A stretch of 64,000 bases of DNA, taken from the NCBI GenBank assembly GCA_039545355.1, contig BCJJ01000002.1:2243867-2307866 (forward strand), given 5' to 3'. Every line of letters starts with the position of its first letter. Within the stretch, counting starts at the first letter, position 1. The notes under the pieces were generated by a model, which made no database searches, was not told where the DNA came from, and was given only the letters and a program-made list of their open reading frames with translations. Both the position numbers and the translations under genes were made by a program. The DNA is from Trichosporon coremiiforme (taxonomy: Eukaryota; Basidiomycota; Tremellomycetes; Trichosporonales; Trichosporonaceae). This document shows positions 43,580 through 53,784 of the stretch, one piece after another.

Positions 43580-44736
43580 TTATCGGAAGAGACCCTTGAG
43601 TTTCTTCATCGTGCTTCCACGCTTGAGGTTTGGAGCGAGGCCGCCGCCGAGGTTTGCCTCGTTGAGGGTCTCGTCGCGGCCATCGTAGCTCGTGTCGACC
43701 GGACCGAGCAGGAGCTTCGTAAGCCACTCCTCGCGCGACAGGGGCGACTGAGTCTTGCGCATCCACTCCTCTGCCTCGAGCTCATAGCGCGACGTGCAGT
43801 CGACGAGGTCTCCGATGCGGCGGTCCTCGTCCAGCTCGCTGAGGAAGTCCTGGGCTTGCCTGTCGTTTCCAACCTGGGCGAACTGGTACGAGATAGCGTC
43901 CCTACCGTACCTCGTCTTGCGGAGCTCCTTGTCGGCCTTCAAAATGACATCGTAAATCATGTTGCGAGGCTCGCCTTGGGGTTCTCCGTCCGTGATGGTG
44001 ATGAGAACGAGGGGCTTCCTGAGTTGCCCGCGCTGCGCGTCGCGCACGAACGGGTCCAGGATCTTGGCGCGCATCTGCGTTCCCAGGCGCGTGTTGTACT
44101 TGTACTGTACGCGAAAGAGGAGGTCGTGCACCTGCTCCGCGTTCCGGATGTTCTTGCCATTGAAAGGCGCATTGATGAACTCGATGTCGATACCGTCGTC
44201 GTCCAGGAGCGCCGTACAGAATGCGATCTGGCTTAAGATATTGTGCAGCTGCTGCACACGTTGCCCACCCTCCATGCGCTCCATCGACGCTGAGTCATCG
44301 ACGTAGATGACCACGTCGAACAGCGCGAGCTTCACGAGTTTGATCGCCTGCTCCAGCGGCAGGTTCCAGCGCTCAGCAATGTTCTCGACCGCCTGCGCAG
44401 CGACGACGCGCTCCGCCATCGTGCGAAGCTGCTGCTTGCTCGGGTAGAACGACGCGATCCCTTGCTGCTTGTCAGTTCCACCGATGGGGTCTAACTCACA
44501 TCCGCGACACAGTACTCGAGCTGTCGGAAGACATTCTCGACCGTGGGCCAGTTCCTGTCCTGACCTGCCGGTACATTCGAGGATGTAGACGCCATGCGCG
44601 CAGCTGGCGGCGGCACCGACGGCGGCGCATAAGTGCCAGGAGCAACCTGCTGGTTGGCCTGCCCATACGTCGGCGGCGGGGGCGCCATGGGCGGGGGCGC
44701 GAACGAGCCGTCCTTCTTCTTCTCAGTCGCGTACAT
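43580..44736 (-). CDS. von Willebrand factor A domain protein
   Basis: Spliced as complement(join(43580..44464,44500..44736)), 373 aa. The N-terminal 75 residues are Pro/Gly/Ala-rich (PPPMAPPPPTYGQ). After QAIKLVKLALFDVV the VWA domain starts at VIYVDDSASMERMEGG; the MIDAS motif is D-D-S-A-S, a variant of DxSxS. It continues with IDIEFINAPFNGKNIRN, LVLITITDGEPQGE, where the TDGEP block supplies the later metal ligand, and a C-terminal basic tail ending KKLKGLFR. Such soluble fungal VWA proteins are widespread in basidiomycetes and of unknown role. The 35-nt intron could also use an acceptor one codon upstream. Confidence 0.88.
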
Positions 44737-45325
44737 GTGCTGTTAAATGAATGTGTCTGGAGGTGGCAGCGGCGGCGCGCGATGTGTTGATGAGTGGATG
44801 GATGCAACGATGCGTGATGATGTATCCGGGCCTGAGGACCTGGCGCGAAGATGTTTAATGCTCTGGGCCCTCGCTCAGCTGCGAACATGAGCCGCCGCTT
44901 GGCGGCGAGCTCTCGAGCGCCGCTGGGCTGGGCCGCGCGCGCCAGGCTACGCACGGGGCGCCAGCCACCGACTCGGGCTAACGCTGCGCCAACATGCATG
45001 CCATCGGAAAGCACCGCTCCGTGCCTCGCCCTTACGACCGTGACGTGTACAGTGAGTGATAACGAAATTACCGACCCAGCCGATATCAGTCAACGGCTTC
45101 TGACGTCACGCGACTTTCATTGCTACATATGAACTCGGTATGCTTGTCACGAAAGCGGTGCATCAAGAACGCATCAGTCACCACCACGGCGAATAATCAC
45201 TAAGCAAATAGTAAGAAGATCTGCCAGAATTGAACGCCGAGCCACCGCTTTAGGAACATCTGCATCGGCGCAAGCGGTGCATGACGATCAACGTTATCAA
45301 CTCCGCTATCTCCGCGGCCCCGTTC
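44737..45325. other. Region between the VWA gene and the lectin-like cluster
   Basis: About 590 bp: the promoter of the VWA gene and the 3' flank of lectin-like copy 1. No gene recognised. Confidence 0.5.
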
Positions 45326-45906
45326 CTATGGATCACCAACACTCCGGCGCTGCGAACTGTCCAGGATCGACATTCCGACCCCGAGTCTTCCAACCCCGGC
45401 AGTCTTGGCGCCGTCCTGATTCACAAACTCGAACGCCTCGATATCCCAGCGCTGGTTCGGGTTGTTCCCGCCTTTGTCGCAGTACCAGATTTGGATTGCA
45501 CCGCCATCGAGCCGCCCGTCGGACTTTGTTCGTCAGCACCGATGAGCAAAAGCTACTCACTGCGTCCGTTGACAAGTTCGCCAAGCTCGATCTGGTGGTG
45601 TCCTTTCTGCTTCCAGTCGTTCGCGCCGTCGTTGCAGCACGTCGTGATTGCAAGGTGCCGGCCGTTGTAAGCCCCGACTCGATGCGGTGAAGTACCACAC
45701 CTGTCCGCAGGGGGTGGATCCGCGCAGCAACGGACGTACGCGAGAGAGCCACCCGTGTGCACTTCGTCGATGGTAAGACAGCAGTCCTTGTTCCCGTTGG
45801 GGTGGACGCGGAAGCCGCGGGGGCAGCTGTTGGCGAGCACTAGGATGGCTGCGAGGAGGATGGCTGCGAAGTAAACGGCGTGTTGGCTGGATACTCTAGC
45901 TGTCAT
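45326..45906 (-). pseudogene. Secreted ricin-B-lectin-like protein, copy 1 (degenerate)
   Basis: The signal peptide MTARVSSQHAVYFAAILLAA is followed by FRVHPNGNKDCCLTID, the opening strand of the family, and by GAYNGRHLAITTC. A last exon carries DGRLDGGAIQIWYC and NPNQRWDIEAFE, a classic QxW block. Compared with intact copy 3, the part with the first QxW block is missing. With the good GTGAGT donor after GELVNGR and the AAAG acceptor, the last exon falls out of frame. The C terminus runs some 25 residues past the normal end. No TATA box is present at the position shared by the other copies. Probably non-functional. Confidence 0.55.
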
Positions 45907-46185
45907 CCGCCACTGTTGGCTTGATATTGATGATACTGACTCCTGGGCGAACCTCAAGAAGCGCTGGACACCAATACAGGTTGCATTCCAGGGAGGCTTT
46001 CGGATCCCCAGCTGATACGATGAAGTGTCCGTTGCACTCTCTTGCTCTTTGACTATTACCTCTTCACCGCTCTTCTTCGGTAACCTTCAAGATCCAGATC
46101 TGCCAAGCCATTCCCTGTCTCCGTTGCTTCCGACGACCTCCGCAATCTCCATGCCCCCTGCACTCCTTCCTCCTCGGCGAGGCCA

Positions 46186-46791
46186 CTACCAGTCGTCGAC
46201 CGTCCAGCGCTGATTCGGGTTCCCGTCGTAGCAGTGCCACATCTGCACGGCGCCGCCATCGATCTGCCCGTCCTTCAGGTCCATGCACACCGTTCGTCCT
46301 TGGAAGGGCTGGGACAGAATGATCTGCAGCGCCGTATTCTGCTCCCACTGCATCGTCGCTTCGGCATAGCATGGCGTGATGAAGAGTTGGCGGCCGTTGT
46401 AAAGGGGCTGGGGGTCCGTCCCGTCTTCAGTCAGTGCTAGCTCCATGTGTTTATGGCCGGATAGGGGGAGGGAGGGTGACGGTGAGAGGATAGGAAGGAC
46501 TGACGATACTTTGCGGCGAGGCACCAATATTCCATCCCAGTGCCGTAAAGACGCAGCTGGCCTTTGGAGATCCAGGTCCAAGACTGCCCGGGGGAGGAGT
46601 TGCAGCGCTGGCTGCGACATTAGCCTCTACGGCGATGGGAGCTCACATGCTGGCCATGGCGCCATCGGTGATCGTGTCGACATGCAGGCAGGCGTCGGGG
46701 TCTCCATTGGGGTGCAGTAGGAAGCGGGAGGGACAGCTGTCCGCTGCAGCGAGCGAGACGAGAGCCAAAGAGGTGAACAGGGGGCGATCAT
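46186..46791 (-). pseudogene. Secreted ricin-B-lectin-like protein, copy 2 (frame-shifted)
   Basis: Family blocks are present: a signal-like LFTSLALVSLAAADSC, FLLHPNGDPDACLHVD, GQSWTWISKG, LYNGRQLFITPC, QWEQ, DLKDGQIDGGAVQMW and NPNQRWTVDDW at the stop. The natural ATG (46789-46791) lies 55-60 nt after a TATTTAT/ATAAATA box (46846-46852) but is out of frame with the signal peptide by one base at a five-G run (46780-46784). Another frame mismatch occurs between the GQSWTW exon and the LYNGRQ exon with the splice sites I can find. An in-frame Met further upstream (46888) lies before the TATA box and is unlikely to be used. Confidence 0.55.
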
Positions 46792-46845
46792 CTTGGTTTA
46801 GTGGATCAAAGGTGACACCGAAGCTGGGATGCAAGCGCGGAGATC

Positions 46846-46852
46846 TATTTAT
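46846..46852 (-). promoter_or_regulatory. TATA box of lectin-like copy 2
   Basis: ATAAATA on the minus strand, about 58 nt before the natural ATG of copy 2. Confidence 0.55.
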
Positions 46853-46891
46853 GCACATTCGATAGAGTTTTGCATTTTTGGCGATCATGCA

Positions 46892-47371
46892 GAAGACCCC
46901 ACGGCTCTAGACGTTCGAGAAGCACTACTTAAAGTAGATCTCGTGCCGCATGCCATAACCCAGGGCTGGAAGAACAGAGGGAAGATGCGGAAACGAACCA
47001 CCGATCTCGGTGACTTGGTCTCGGTTCGGAGGCTACTCTGCTGCGGACCAAAGTCGCCTATACTTCTGCTGAGTCGGCGGTACCGAGAAGTAAAAGGAAT
47101 TCCGTCGCGGAAAGCATGCGGGAGCTCAGGACACGTAGAGACCAGAACAGTCCTTCAAAGCGATCGTCACGACGTCAGACACGTGGGTCGCGCCCACACC
47201 TTGATCTCGCACCAGTATTCCTGATCTGGGTGCACCGCCTTATCGGCCGATCGGCCGTTGCGCTGATGTTTGTTGATCCGAGCCCACGCGGTCAAATGTC
47301 CAGGTCATAACATCGCAATGTCCGAAACGTCCACTCTGGCTATGGGTCGTCTTCACAGTAAGAGAGCGCAC
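46892..47371. other. Spacer between lectin-like copies 2 and 3
   Basis: About 480 bp of promoter and 3' flank. No further gene or repeat recognised. Confidence 0.5.
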
Positions 47372-48036
47372 CTAGTGAGTGCCGTAGCTCTCCAGGTTCC
47401 ACATCTGGTTCGTGTTGCCGTCGGTGCAGTACCAGATCTGCACAGCGCCGCCGTTCAGGTTACCGTCGCGGACGTCAAAGCAGACAGCTGTTACGTCAGT
47501 TCTATTGCGATGGTTAAACTCACAGCGCCCATCGACCTGACCAAGCATCTTCATCTGCCCCGTGTACTCGTCGTAGTTCCAGCTCTGCGCGCCGTCGTTG
47601 TAGCCTGCTGTCAGTTGCGTACTAGCTCCATCCTAACTTACATCCAGAGAGCGCGAGCTGGCGGCCGTTGTAGGCGCCTTCGACACGGTCTGCTGTCAGT
47701 TTACCGAACGTATGGAACAGCTCACAGATCTCTGCGGCAAGGCACAAGCCCTGCCCATCAGCGGCGTCGGCAGTGCGGATGTGGTGCATGTCCGTTGTGC
47801 CTGGGGGTGTCTCGAACTTCCAAAGCTGGCCGGCCGAGCCGTCGCAGCGCGCACTGGGGTTAACTAAGTGCGGCATCCGCTAGCTCTTACACGTAAGCGG
47901 GACCGGGGTTGTCGGTCGTCTTCGCGACGGTGACGCAGTAGTCGTCGTGTCCGTCCGGGTGGATGCGGAATGTGGAGGGGCAGGGCGCCGCCATGGCAGC
48001 GGTCGTGAGCGTGAGTGCGATAAGAGTCTTGAACAT
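47372..48036 (-). CDS. Secreted ricin-B-type beta-trefoil lectin-like protein, copy 3 (intact)
   Basis: Spliced as complement(join(47372..47487,47524..47604,47642..47689,47726..47853,47891..48036)): five exons, 172 aa, all junctions in frame. The signal peptide is MFKTLIALTLTTAAMAAP. The mature protein of about 155 residues carries three regularly spaced QxW blocks (GQLWKFET, QSWNYDEY, NQMWNLESYG), the mark of the three lobes of a ricin-B beta-trefoil. Cys pairs flank each lobe (DYCVTVA, GLCLAAE, VCFDVRDG). Predicted extracellular carbohydrate-binding protein without a catalytic domain. The nearby TATTTAA box supports the chosen start. Confidence 0.85.
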
Positions 48037-48094
48037 ATTGGTAACCGGTTCGGCGAGACACTGTAGTGGAAGGAAGGCGAAAGGATGCCGGGAC

Positions 48095-48101
48095 TTAAAT
48101 A
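48095..48101 (-). promoter_or_regulatory. TATA box of lectin-like copy 3
   Basis: TATTTAA on the minus strand about 60 nt before the ATG at 48036. Confidence 0.55.
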
Positions 48102-48832
48102 GTCCGAGCTCTGGATGCTTGGAGGGCAGGACCTGGTGTATTTTCGGCGCAGGCGGTGGCGATAGGGCAAACGGAGCCGATACGCCAGATCCATTCCGCA
48201 GAAGCGTGTGGACGGATCCGGCCAGCTGTTATAGCTGCGCAAGAGTGAGAGATGCGTCGCCGGATGTTCCATGCATGTTGCACACTGGGCGGTGCGTTCT
48301 GAGAGTGACATCCGCTGTGTCGGCGATCACATGGCCAGTGCACGGGTCCGGTTGCTGACGACAGGACGAGGAGTATGGCCATGAGATTTCGTCCCACTTG
48401 ATGACCTGCGGTTCTAGCTTCAACGACTCGGTTTGTGTCGGCCATATGTCGCAAGCGTATTGGTTTCCTTGTATTCGTCTCTCCACATGTCTGCCTTGCC
48501 TGCTTACCCCTTCTTGTCCGAACACGCTGGAGCCTGCATGGTAGCCAACTCCATCACCGTTATCTTATCTTTCATGACGTCACCTAACAAACTGCTTAGC
48601 GCTGTCAAACATTATATCCACTTGCGCATGCTTCAATCTGACTTCACCCGTAAGTTGTACGTCCCAGTAAGTCTGATAAATCTGACCCGACTCACGTAGG
48701 TATATGCATATCCATACTTCTGATTGCATTCGTAGAGATCGCGTGCAACGAGCTATGCCACCGCAGATTTATCTGCCCGCAACCCTACAGCCCTGCACGT
48801 GTCCTTCATGCCATCCGGTCACCTTACTTGAC
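48102..48832. other. Spacer between lectin-like copies 3 and 4
   Basis: About 730 bp. Open frames are short and without domains. It holds the copy 3 upstream region and the copy 4 3' flank. Confidence 0.45.
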
Positions 48833-49494
48833 TTAACTCCAGACCTTGACGTACCATTTCTGACTCTCCTCCCTTCCAACCCTCCAAACCATAGGGACCA
48901 TCAACTCCCGTGGCCAGTACGGTTCCTCGGCTGTATGCCAAGGGCCACAGCTTATGCCAACACCTTCCGTCCTCCTCCTCAGCGTGCTATAGACTCACCT
49001 AGCCCGAACCGTCCCAGCTTCTTCTTACGAAGTTGCCTCGAGCCGTCTTGGTTGCTAGGGTCAAAGTATGCCCACCGAAAGCGGTGAAGCTCCTCCGAGT
49101 CGGCGGGGGGGTGCCAGTCTGTGACCAATGGCTGCCCCGGCCCTCGTACACCCTATCGCGAACGTCGAAGACCTCGGCGATATACCCCTGGCTTCCATCC
49201 GGGTAGTAGCCGTACAGCGGCTCCAAACCACCGTCGCCTGCGATTGGGGCTTGGGTTTCAAACCGAAGCGACTGACCCACAGTAGGCTGACCTATTTTAT
49301 CAAACTTGCACGCCTGCCTGTTTATTAGACCTGAACAATAGCTGAACTCTCAAAGTGGTGTGAGAGAGGTTGGAACTCGAGAGGGGTGCAACGCCAACGC
49401 AATGGTCCGGCTGCGCCTTGGGGTGGGGGTGAACTTCGGCCCCTCAGCCGACGCGACCGCCAGGAGTGATACGAGAAGCAGTGATCTGATCATG
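48833..49494 (-). pseudogene. Secreted beta-trefoil-like protein, second subfamily, copy 4 (multiple frameshifts)
   Basis: The signal peptide MIRSLLLVSLLAVASAEGP is nearly that of copy 5. Segments matching copies 5 and 6 follow in order but in changing frames. QPDHCVGVAPLS is out of frame after a C-rich run near 49425-49435. ACKFDKIGQP and SLRFETQAPIAG read well to a run of seven C (near 49105-49111 on this strand), after which the conserved DSEELHRFRWAYF block is in another frame. In the last exon ALGIQPRNRTGHG is followed by a stop and the terminal VWRVGREESQKWYV is again in another frame. Three independent breaks make this a pseudogene, barring sequencing errors at homopolymers. Confidence 0.7.
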
Positions 49495-49544
49495 GGGAGA
49501 GACGATACTGGAGAGCTTTTCACGTCGAATGCATGCTGTCGTCT

Positions 49545-49551
49545 CTTATAG
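49545..49551 (-). promoter_or_regulatory. TATA box of copy 4
   Basis: CTATAAG on the minus strand about 55 nt before the ATG at 49494, so the promoter of this broken copy is preserved. Confidence 0.5.
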
Positions 49552-49979
49552 GCCAAACCTCACTGCAGCCCGCTAATCACTCTTAACGATCACACCAAGC
49601 CAAGCATCTTACGATCGGCACCAGTTCACGCACACCAAGACATGGAAGGTAGCAAAGGATCGTGGGATCCCGGATCCGATGATACGGGACTGAACTCTAA
49701 CCTTAGCTCACACAAGCTTGTGAATTCGAGCACGAGATACGCCTGGCGGCCAGGGCCAGGAAGACCGTTGGTGATCAGCAATATCCTCGTCATTATCCTT
49801 TCGACGACAGCAGTCGGCAGGCAAGGCGGGGACTATCTGGTCACACCTTACATGGGGCACCGTCTGTGGCCACTCAACACCTTCTGAGGTTCATACACTG
49901 ACTACAGATGACGGGCTGGCAAGCTCAATAGTCTCTTTGTCCTTCTGAGTAACTTGGGCTTAATGTCCCATTCGGTGTT
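49552..49979. other. Spacer between copies 4 and 5
   Basis: About 430 bp; nothing beyond promoter and 3' flank is seen. Confidence 0.45.
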
Positions 49980-50679
49980 CTAAGGGTCCATTCTGGTGTT
50001 GTTGTAAATCCTGACGGTCCACAGCTGCGTGTCAATGATTCTGATTTTCCACACCTCGGGGGTAGGTTGCTCCCCATATCCGGTTCGGTTCTTGGGCCGG
50101 AGCTCGAGAGCCTGAGCTGTAATGTTAGCCTGCACTGACCATCCTACGTACAGAGTCCGTACCGGCCGGGCTTGGCCTTACGGAACTTCAAACCGTCGTC
50201 GCCCCATTGGTCGAACCACCACTGGGCCCCGGCTACGTCCTCCTCGGCGGTGGAGCACTCAGTGACGCCGGGCGGGGGACCGTCTTCCGGGAACACGCTC
50301 TCATCCTCTATCTGTCAGCTTGTTCTGGCTGTTACTGGGAAACGCACCAGGGATGTAGGTGGCGAAGCAGCCACGACGGCCGTCGGGGAAGAAGCCATAA
50401 AGTCTCTCCTTCTGCGGGTATTCCGCTAGCGGACTCTGGTTATCAAACTGGAACGTCTGTACCGAGATCGGCGATCCGTCCTGTTGGAACTCGCACGGCT
50501 GTCTATCTCGTCAGCGGAGCTGAGAGAGGGGCTCACAGAGACGCATAGGAGCGGTCTGAACCAGAGAGTGGCCTGTTGTCGATGCACTTGTTCGGGTCTG
50601 ACTTGGGCTGAACCGTGAAGAATGGCCCTTCGGCTAGCACGAGACTGAGCGTGGCGAGGTAGACGAGTGTCTTGAACAT
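49980..50679 (-). CDS. Secreted beta-trefoil-like protein, second subfamily, copy 5 (intact)
   Basis: Spliced as complement(join(49980..50116,50152..50307,50348..50502,50537..50679)): four exons, 196 aa, in frame. The signal peptide is MFKTLVYLATLSLVLAEGP. The mature start FFTVQPKSDPNKCIDNRPLS parallels the CLxV opening of ricin-B-type lobes; PCEFQQDG then SVQTFQFDNQSP follows. Later come AGAQWWFDQWGDD and, near the C terminus, ALELRPKNRTGYG and QLWTVRIYN. The Q-x-[WF] pattern suggests a divergent beta-trefoil related to copies 1-3, but this is not proven. Intron acceptors are of the gatAG type, chosen by phase. Confidence 0.78.
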
Positions 50680-50737
50680 GATGTCAGGCAAGCGGTCTTG
50701 CCGGCGGATACGCCTTCGCAAAGTAGAACTGCCAGCT

Positions 50738-50745
50738 CTTATATA
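50738..50745 (-). promoter_or_regulatory. TATA box of copy 5
   Basis: TATATAAG on the minus strand, about 60 nt before the ATG at 50679. Confidence 0.65.
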
Positions 50746-50814
50746 GCTGTTGGTATCCCACCCGTTGTCTCTCAGCGGTAGGCCGCAGAGCGTTCCTCTA
50801 TACCGGCACCGCGA

Positions 50815-50961
50815 TGTTAAGGTCTAGGTCGCTGGATGTCCGAGTAACGATGCCACTCGAGGCACGACTTAAGACAGGACTGATCAAATTGAGTGAGACC
50901 TGTCTCAGTCGTGCTACGAGTAAGATCGTTACTCGGACATCCAGCGACTTAGATATTAACA
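50815..50961. repeat. 147-bp imperfect inverted repeat (foldback)
   Basis: Two arms of about 64 nt (50815-50878 and 50899-50961) are inverted copies with some 85 percent identity, including a 24-nt perfectly matched core, separated by a 20-nt loop. Arms begin and end with TGTTAA/TTAACA. It lies in the promoter-side spacer of copy 5. It could be a miniature inverted-repeat transposable element or a transcribed hairpin. No clear target-site duplication is visible. No second copy was noticed in the window. Confidence 0.85.
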
Positions 50962-51867
50962 GATTAAGAGTCACCTTGCTCCTTGACTGATATGGACCTG
51001 GTCGTCCACACATGAATGCGGCTGTGCAGACATGGCCATCACCGATACCCCTCAGCGGGGCCCAAGAGACATCACGGCCCGAACTTTAATCTTGGAGTTT
51101 CGTTGTGACCCAGGGTCTGATGGCGCACTCCCGTGCTTGAACTAAACGTAAGAAGCTTGAGGCCCAATTCGACAGTGCGGGCCCCTTATCATCTCGCCGA
51201 ATCGTGGGAAGCACTCGGGGGCGATGGCCATGAGCTTGCTTGTCCGAACACCGCTAGCACTCGCAATCGACTCTCAAGGTGCCTGGTATTGTTTGTGGGA
51301 AGAGCATACCCATTAGAGCGGGTAGATCTACCTCAAATGTTTCAATCAGACGGCCCAGGGACGCATTCTGTGACGGGCATGTGTGACGGCCATGCAAGCG
51401 CAGCCGAGTGTCCGAGGGGAGCCGGGTACGCGGGTATGCGGGCTGATGACGAGAACTGAGTAATAAAGGAAACGGGCCCGGCAAACTGGATCACGACGTT
51501 TGCTCTGCAATTCAGTGCAGTACGTTGGATCCCTGTCCCAGAGTCCTGGGGTCGTCAAGGTGTCACGGCGAAACGTTTCGGAACCGACTGACGAATGTCG
51601 ACCGCCGATGCTGCAAAGTGCGACGCTCGAGACCCACTATCGCTAGGAGCGGTCCCTCCTCGCATCGTCTGCACTGATCGAGACGACATCATTACATTAC
51701 ATGCTTTAAGCACCGCTCGGTGCTTGCATAGCGGCGTAGCGGAGCACGGAACGTCATCCGCGCTCGTAGAACGGAGCGCACCTCGAATGACATCGGCAGA
51801 GTTCAAGGGATGCATATGGTACGCTCAATGTCCGATTGCACTACTATCTACGACGCTCTGGCGAGGT
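50962..51867. other. Spacer between the foldback repeat and copy 6
   Basis: About 900 bp. Open frames on both strands are short and show no domain or codon bias. Confidence 0.45.
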
Positions 51868-52515
51868 TCAGGCTTTGATGAAGACCCACTTCATGTCGTC
51901 CGTGTCGCTGAGCGACTTGAGGGCCGCCACGGTGTTGATCTGGTTGTTGTCCTCTCGCGCGAGGCTGATCATCTTCAGTCCGGGGCGGAGACCACGGCGG
52001 CGATAGATCTGCAGGCCCTGATTGTCCGTCTTGCGCCAGCGGAAGTAGTCATACTCCTCGCTGTCCTTCGCCGGGCACGCCGCAACCGACGGCACAACAC
52101 CGGGGTACGGGGTATCCTCCGCTGGGGCATCAGCGCAGCTACAGGCAGCACAAACTCACGAGCCTCAGTCCAGAGACATCCAGGGGCCCCGTTGACCTGG
52201 TAGCTGGAGCGGAGGAGCTCAGCAGTGAAGTCAAGCGGGTCGGCATCCGGTGCCTGCGTCTCCCACTCGAATGTCTGGGAAGCGACAGCGCGTCCGCGCT
52301 CCTTGCGGCATGGCTTGCTAACCGTCAGCTGAGCATATCCATGTGACTTACACCAGAGCATATCCGACGCTCTCGCCGGACGCGGGCTCGACATCCAGGC
52401 ACTTGTCTTGGTGGGCGATCGGGCGGATCGTGAACTGGTTCTTATCCTTCTTGGGAGGCGGCGCCGCCGACACGAGAGCGGCCATCGCGAAGGTGAGTAC
52501 TGAGAGGCAGAGCAT
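51868..52515 (-). CDS. Secreted beta-trefoil-like protein, second subfamily, copy 6 (intact)
   Basis: Spliced as complement(join(51868..52121,52160..52317,52352..52515)): three exons, 191 aa, in frame. The signal peptide is MLCLSVLTFAMAALVSAAP. The mature protein begins with a Lys-rich stretch and FTIRPIAHQDKCLDVEPASG, followed by KPCRKERGRAVASQTFEWET (a QxFxW lobe end), a second l obe with LLRSSYQVNGAPGCLW, and YFRWRKTDNQGLQIYRRRGL. It ends DDMKWVFIKA. It shares block order with copies 4 and 5 but lacks their last intron. Putative extracellular carbohydrate-binding protein; the fold is inferred from the Cys and aromatic spacing only. Confidence 0.78.
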
Positions 52516-52572
52516 GGCGGATGGAGCTGGTTAAGTCGTTCTAGTGAAGCAAGTGCGTCGAAGCCCATGCCT

Positions 52573-52581
52573 TTTTATATA
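52573..52581 (-). promoter_or_regulatory. TATA box of copy 6
   Basis: TATATAAAA on the minus strand, about 60 nt before the ATG at 52515. Confidence 0.65.
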
Positions 52582-53784
52582 CCATGCAGCGATGTTACGG
52601 CAGGTGACTCATTGCCGAACAACCTCCTTTCCCAGCCCCACGGAATCTCTCCTAAAAGGCAGAACACCTGTTTTGAGTTCGGCTCATCGCTTGATACTCG
52701 GTTTCAGGCCTCAGGTGTCAGGTACCACGAGGGCTGGGGGCGTCAACCGTCGTCGCACTCGGCTCAGGGCTTCTGCGGGCAGTGGTCGCCTGCAGCGTCA
52801 TGTTCCCATACTTGACGCAAGCTCGGGCTCGTCATGCGCACTATTTGTCGACGAGTGAAGTGCGGATACCAGTAAGGAGGAAAGGAAGCCTCGCTTAATG
52901 GCCGCGATCGACTTAGCGAGTCTGGAGGCTGACGCCAGCACGGGCGGTGGGTGACAGTCGTGAGAACCTTGATTCTCGCAAAGGCTTTCTCCGAAGCTTA
53001 CCTCTTTCTTTGGCTCGCCGTCCAATCTTGATCACAAAACTTGCATCGTCTCCTTGCCCTCAGCTTGATCCTTGTCCCCCGGGTGGCATGTGACCAGTAA
53101 GGGGCTTTGGATGCAATGGAACTCACACTATGGCAATGCACTCCTTTTGGCGGCTGGAGGGCGACCGTGAGAAACATTCAATTTAGGGAAGGCGTCTACC
53201 GAAAAGAGCACACAGAGGGGGTTAGGTTAGGTCACCTTCGACGCCTCATTACATAAGAAGACGTGCGAGGAGAGATGAGTAACCGTACAAGTGTCTGGTC
53301 TCGGCGAAGAATTGCTCCCAGGTCATGCTGCGGGCACGTCGGGGGCATGACAGCTAGTTAATCGGTGAACGTCGCCTGAAGTACGCATTGTGCAATCCTC
53401 CCCCACGACGTTGTGCACTTGCACCCTGCTTCCTGATAGCATCATATGTGGTTGGGGTCGAAAACCGTGATGAATGTTGCTGCTCAATCTTATCTTTCTG
53501 AGGGTTCAGGGTCTTTTACAGATTTTCGCCGAGTTGCCGATATGGAGACATTCGAAACGAACCTGTCATTTACTCCGCACAGCTCATTCGTTTCATCGCA
53601 ACTGTCGCAACTGACCGGAGCAACAGCTGTTTGAAGCCCATAAAGGTTGTGTGACTAAGCTTGGAGATCAGGCCCCAAGTTGCCTATTACAATTTAGACA
53701 CAGGTCACCATTGTATAACATGAAGGGTCATCTTTAAGATAAGCGGCGTGCTCAGTAACGCTGCGTGAGTGCCCGTTTTAGTAT
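52582..53784. other. Region between the secreted cluster and the LEYR-family genes
   Basis: About 1.2 kb. No gene recognised on either strand. Base composition is more A/T-rich from about 53.4 kb than in the rest of the window. Confidence 0.45.

Noticed and set aside
45326..52515. Secreted cluster as ribosome-inactivating toxin genes
   Set aside because: Only lectin-like beta-trefoil features are seen; no N-glycosidase A-chain or other catalytic domain is present.
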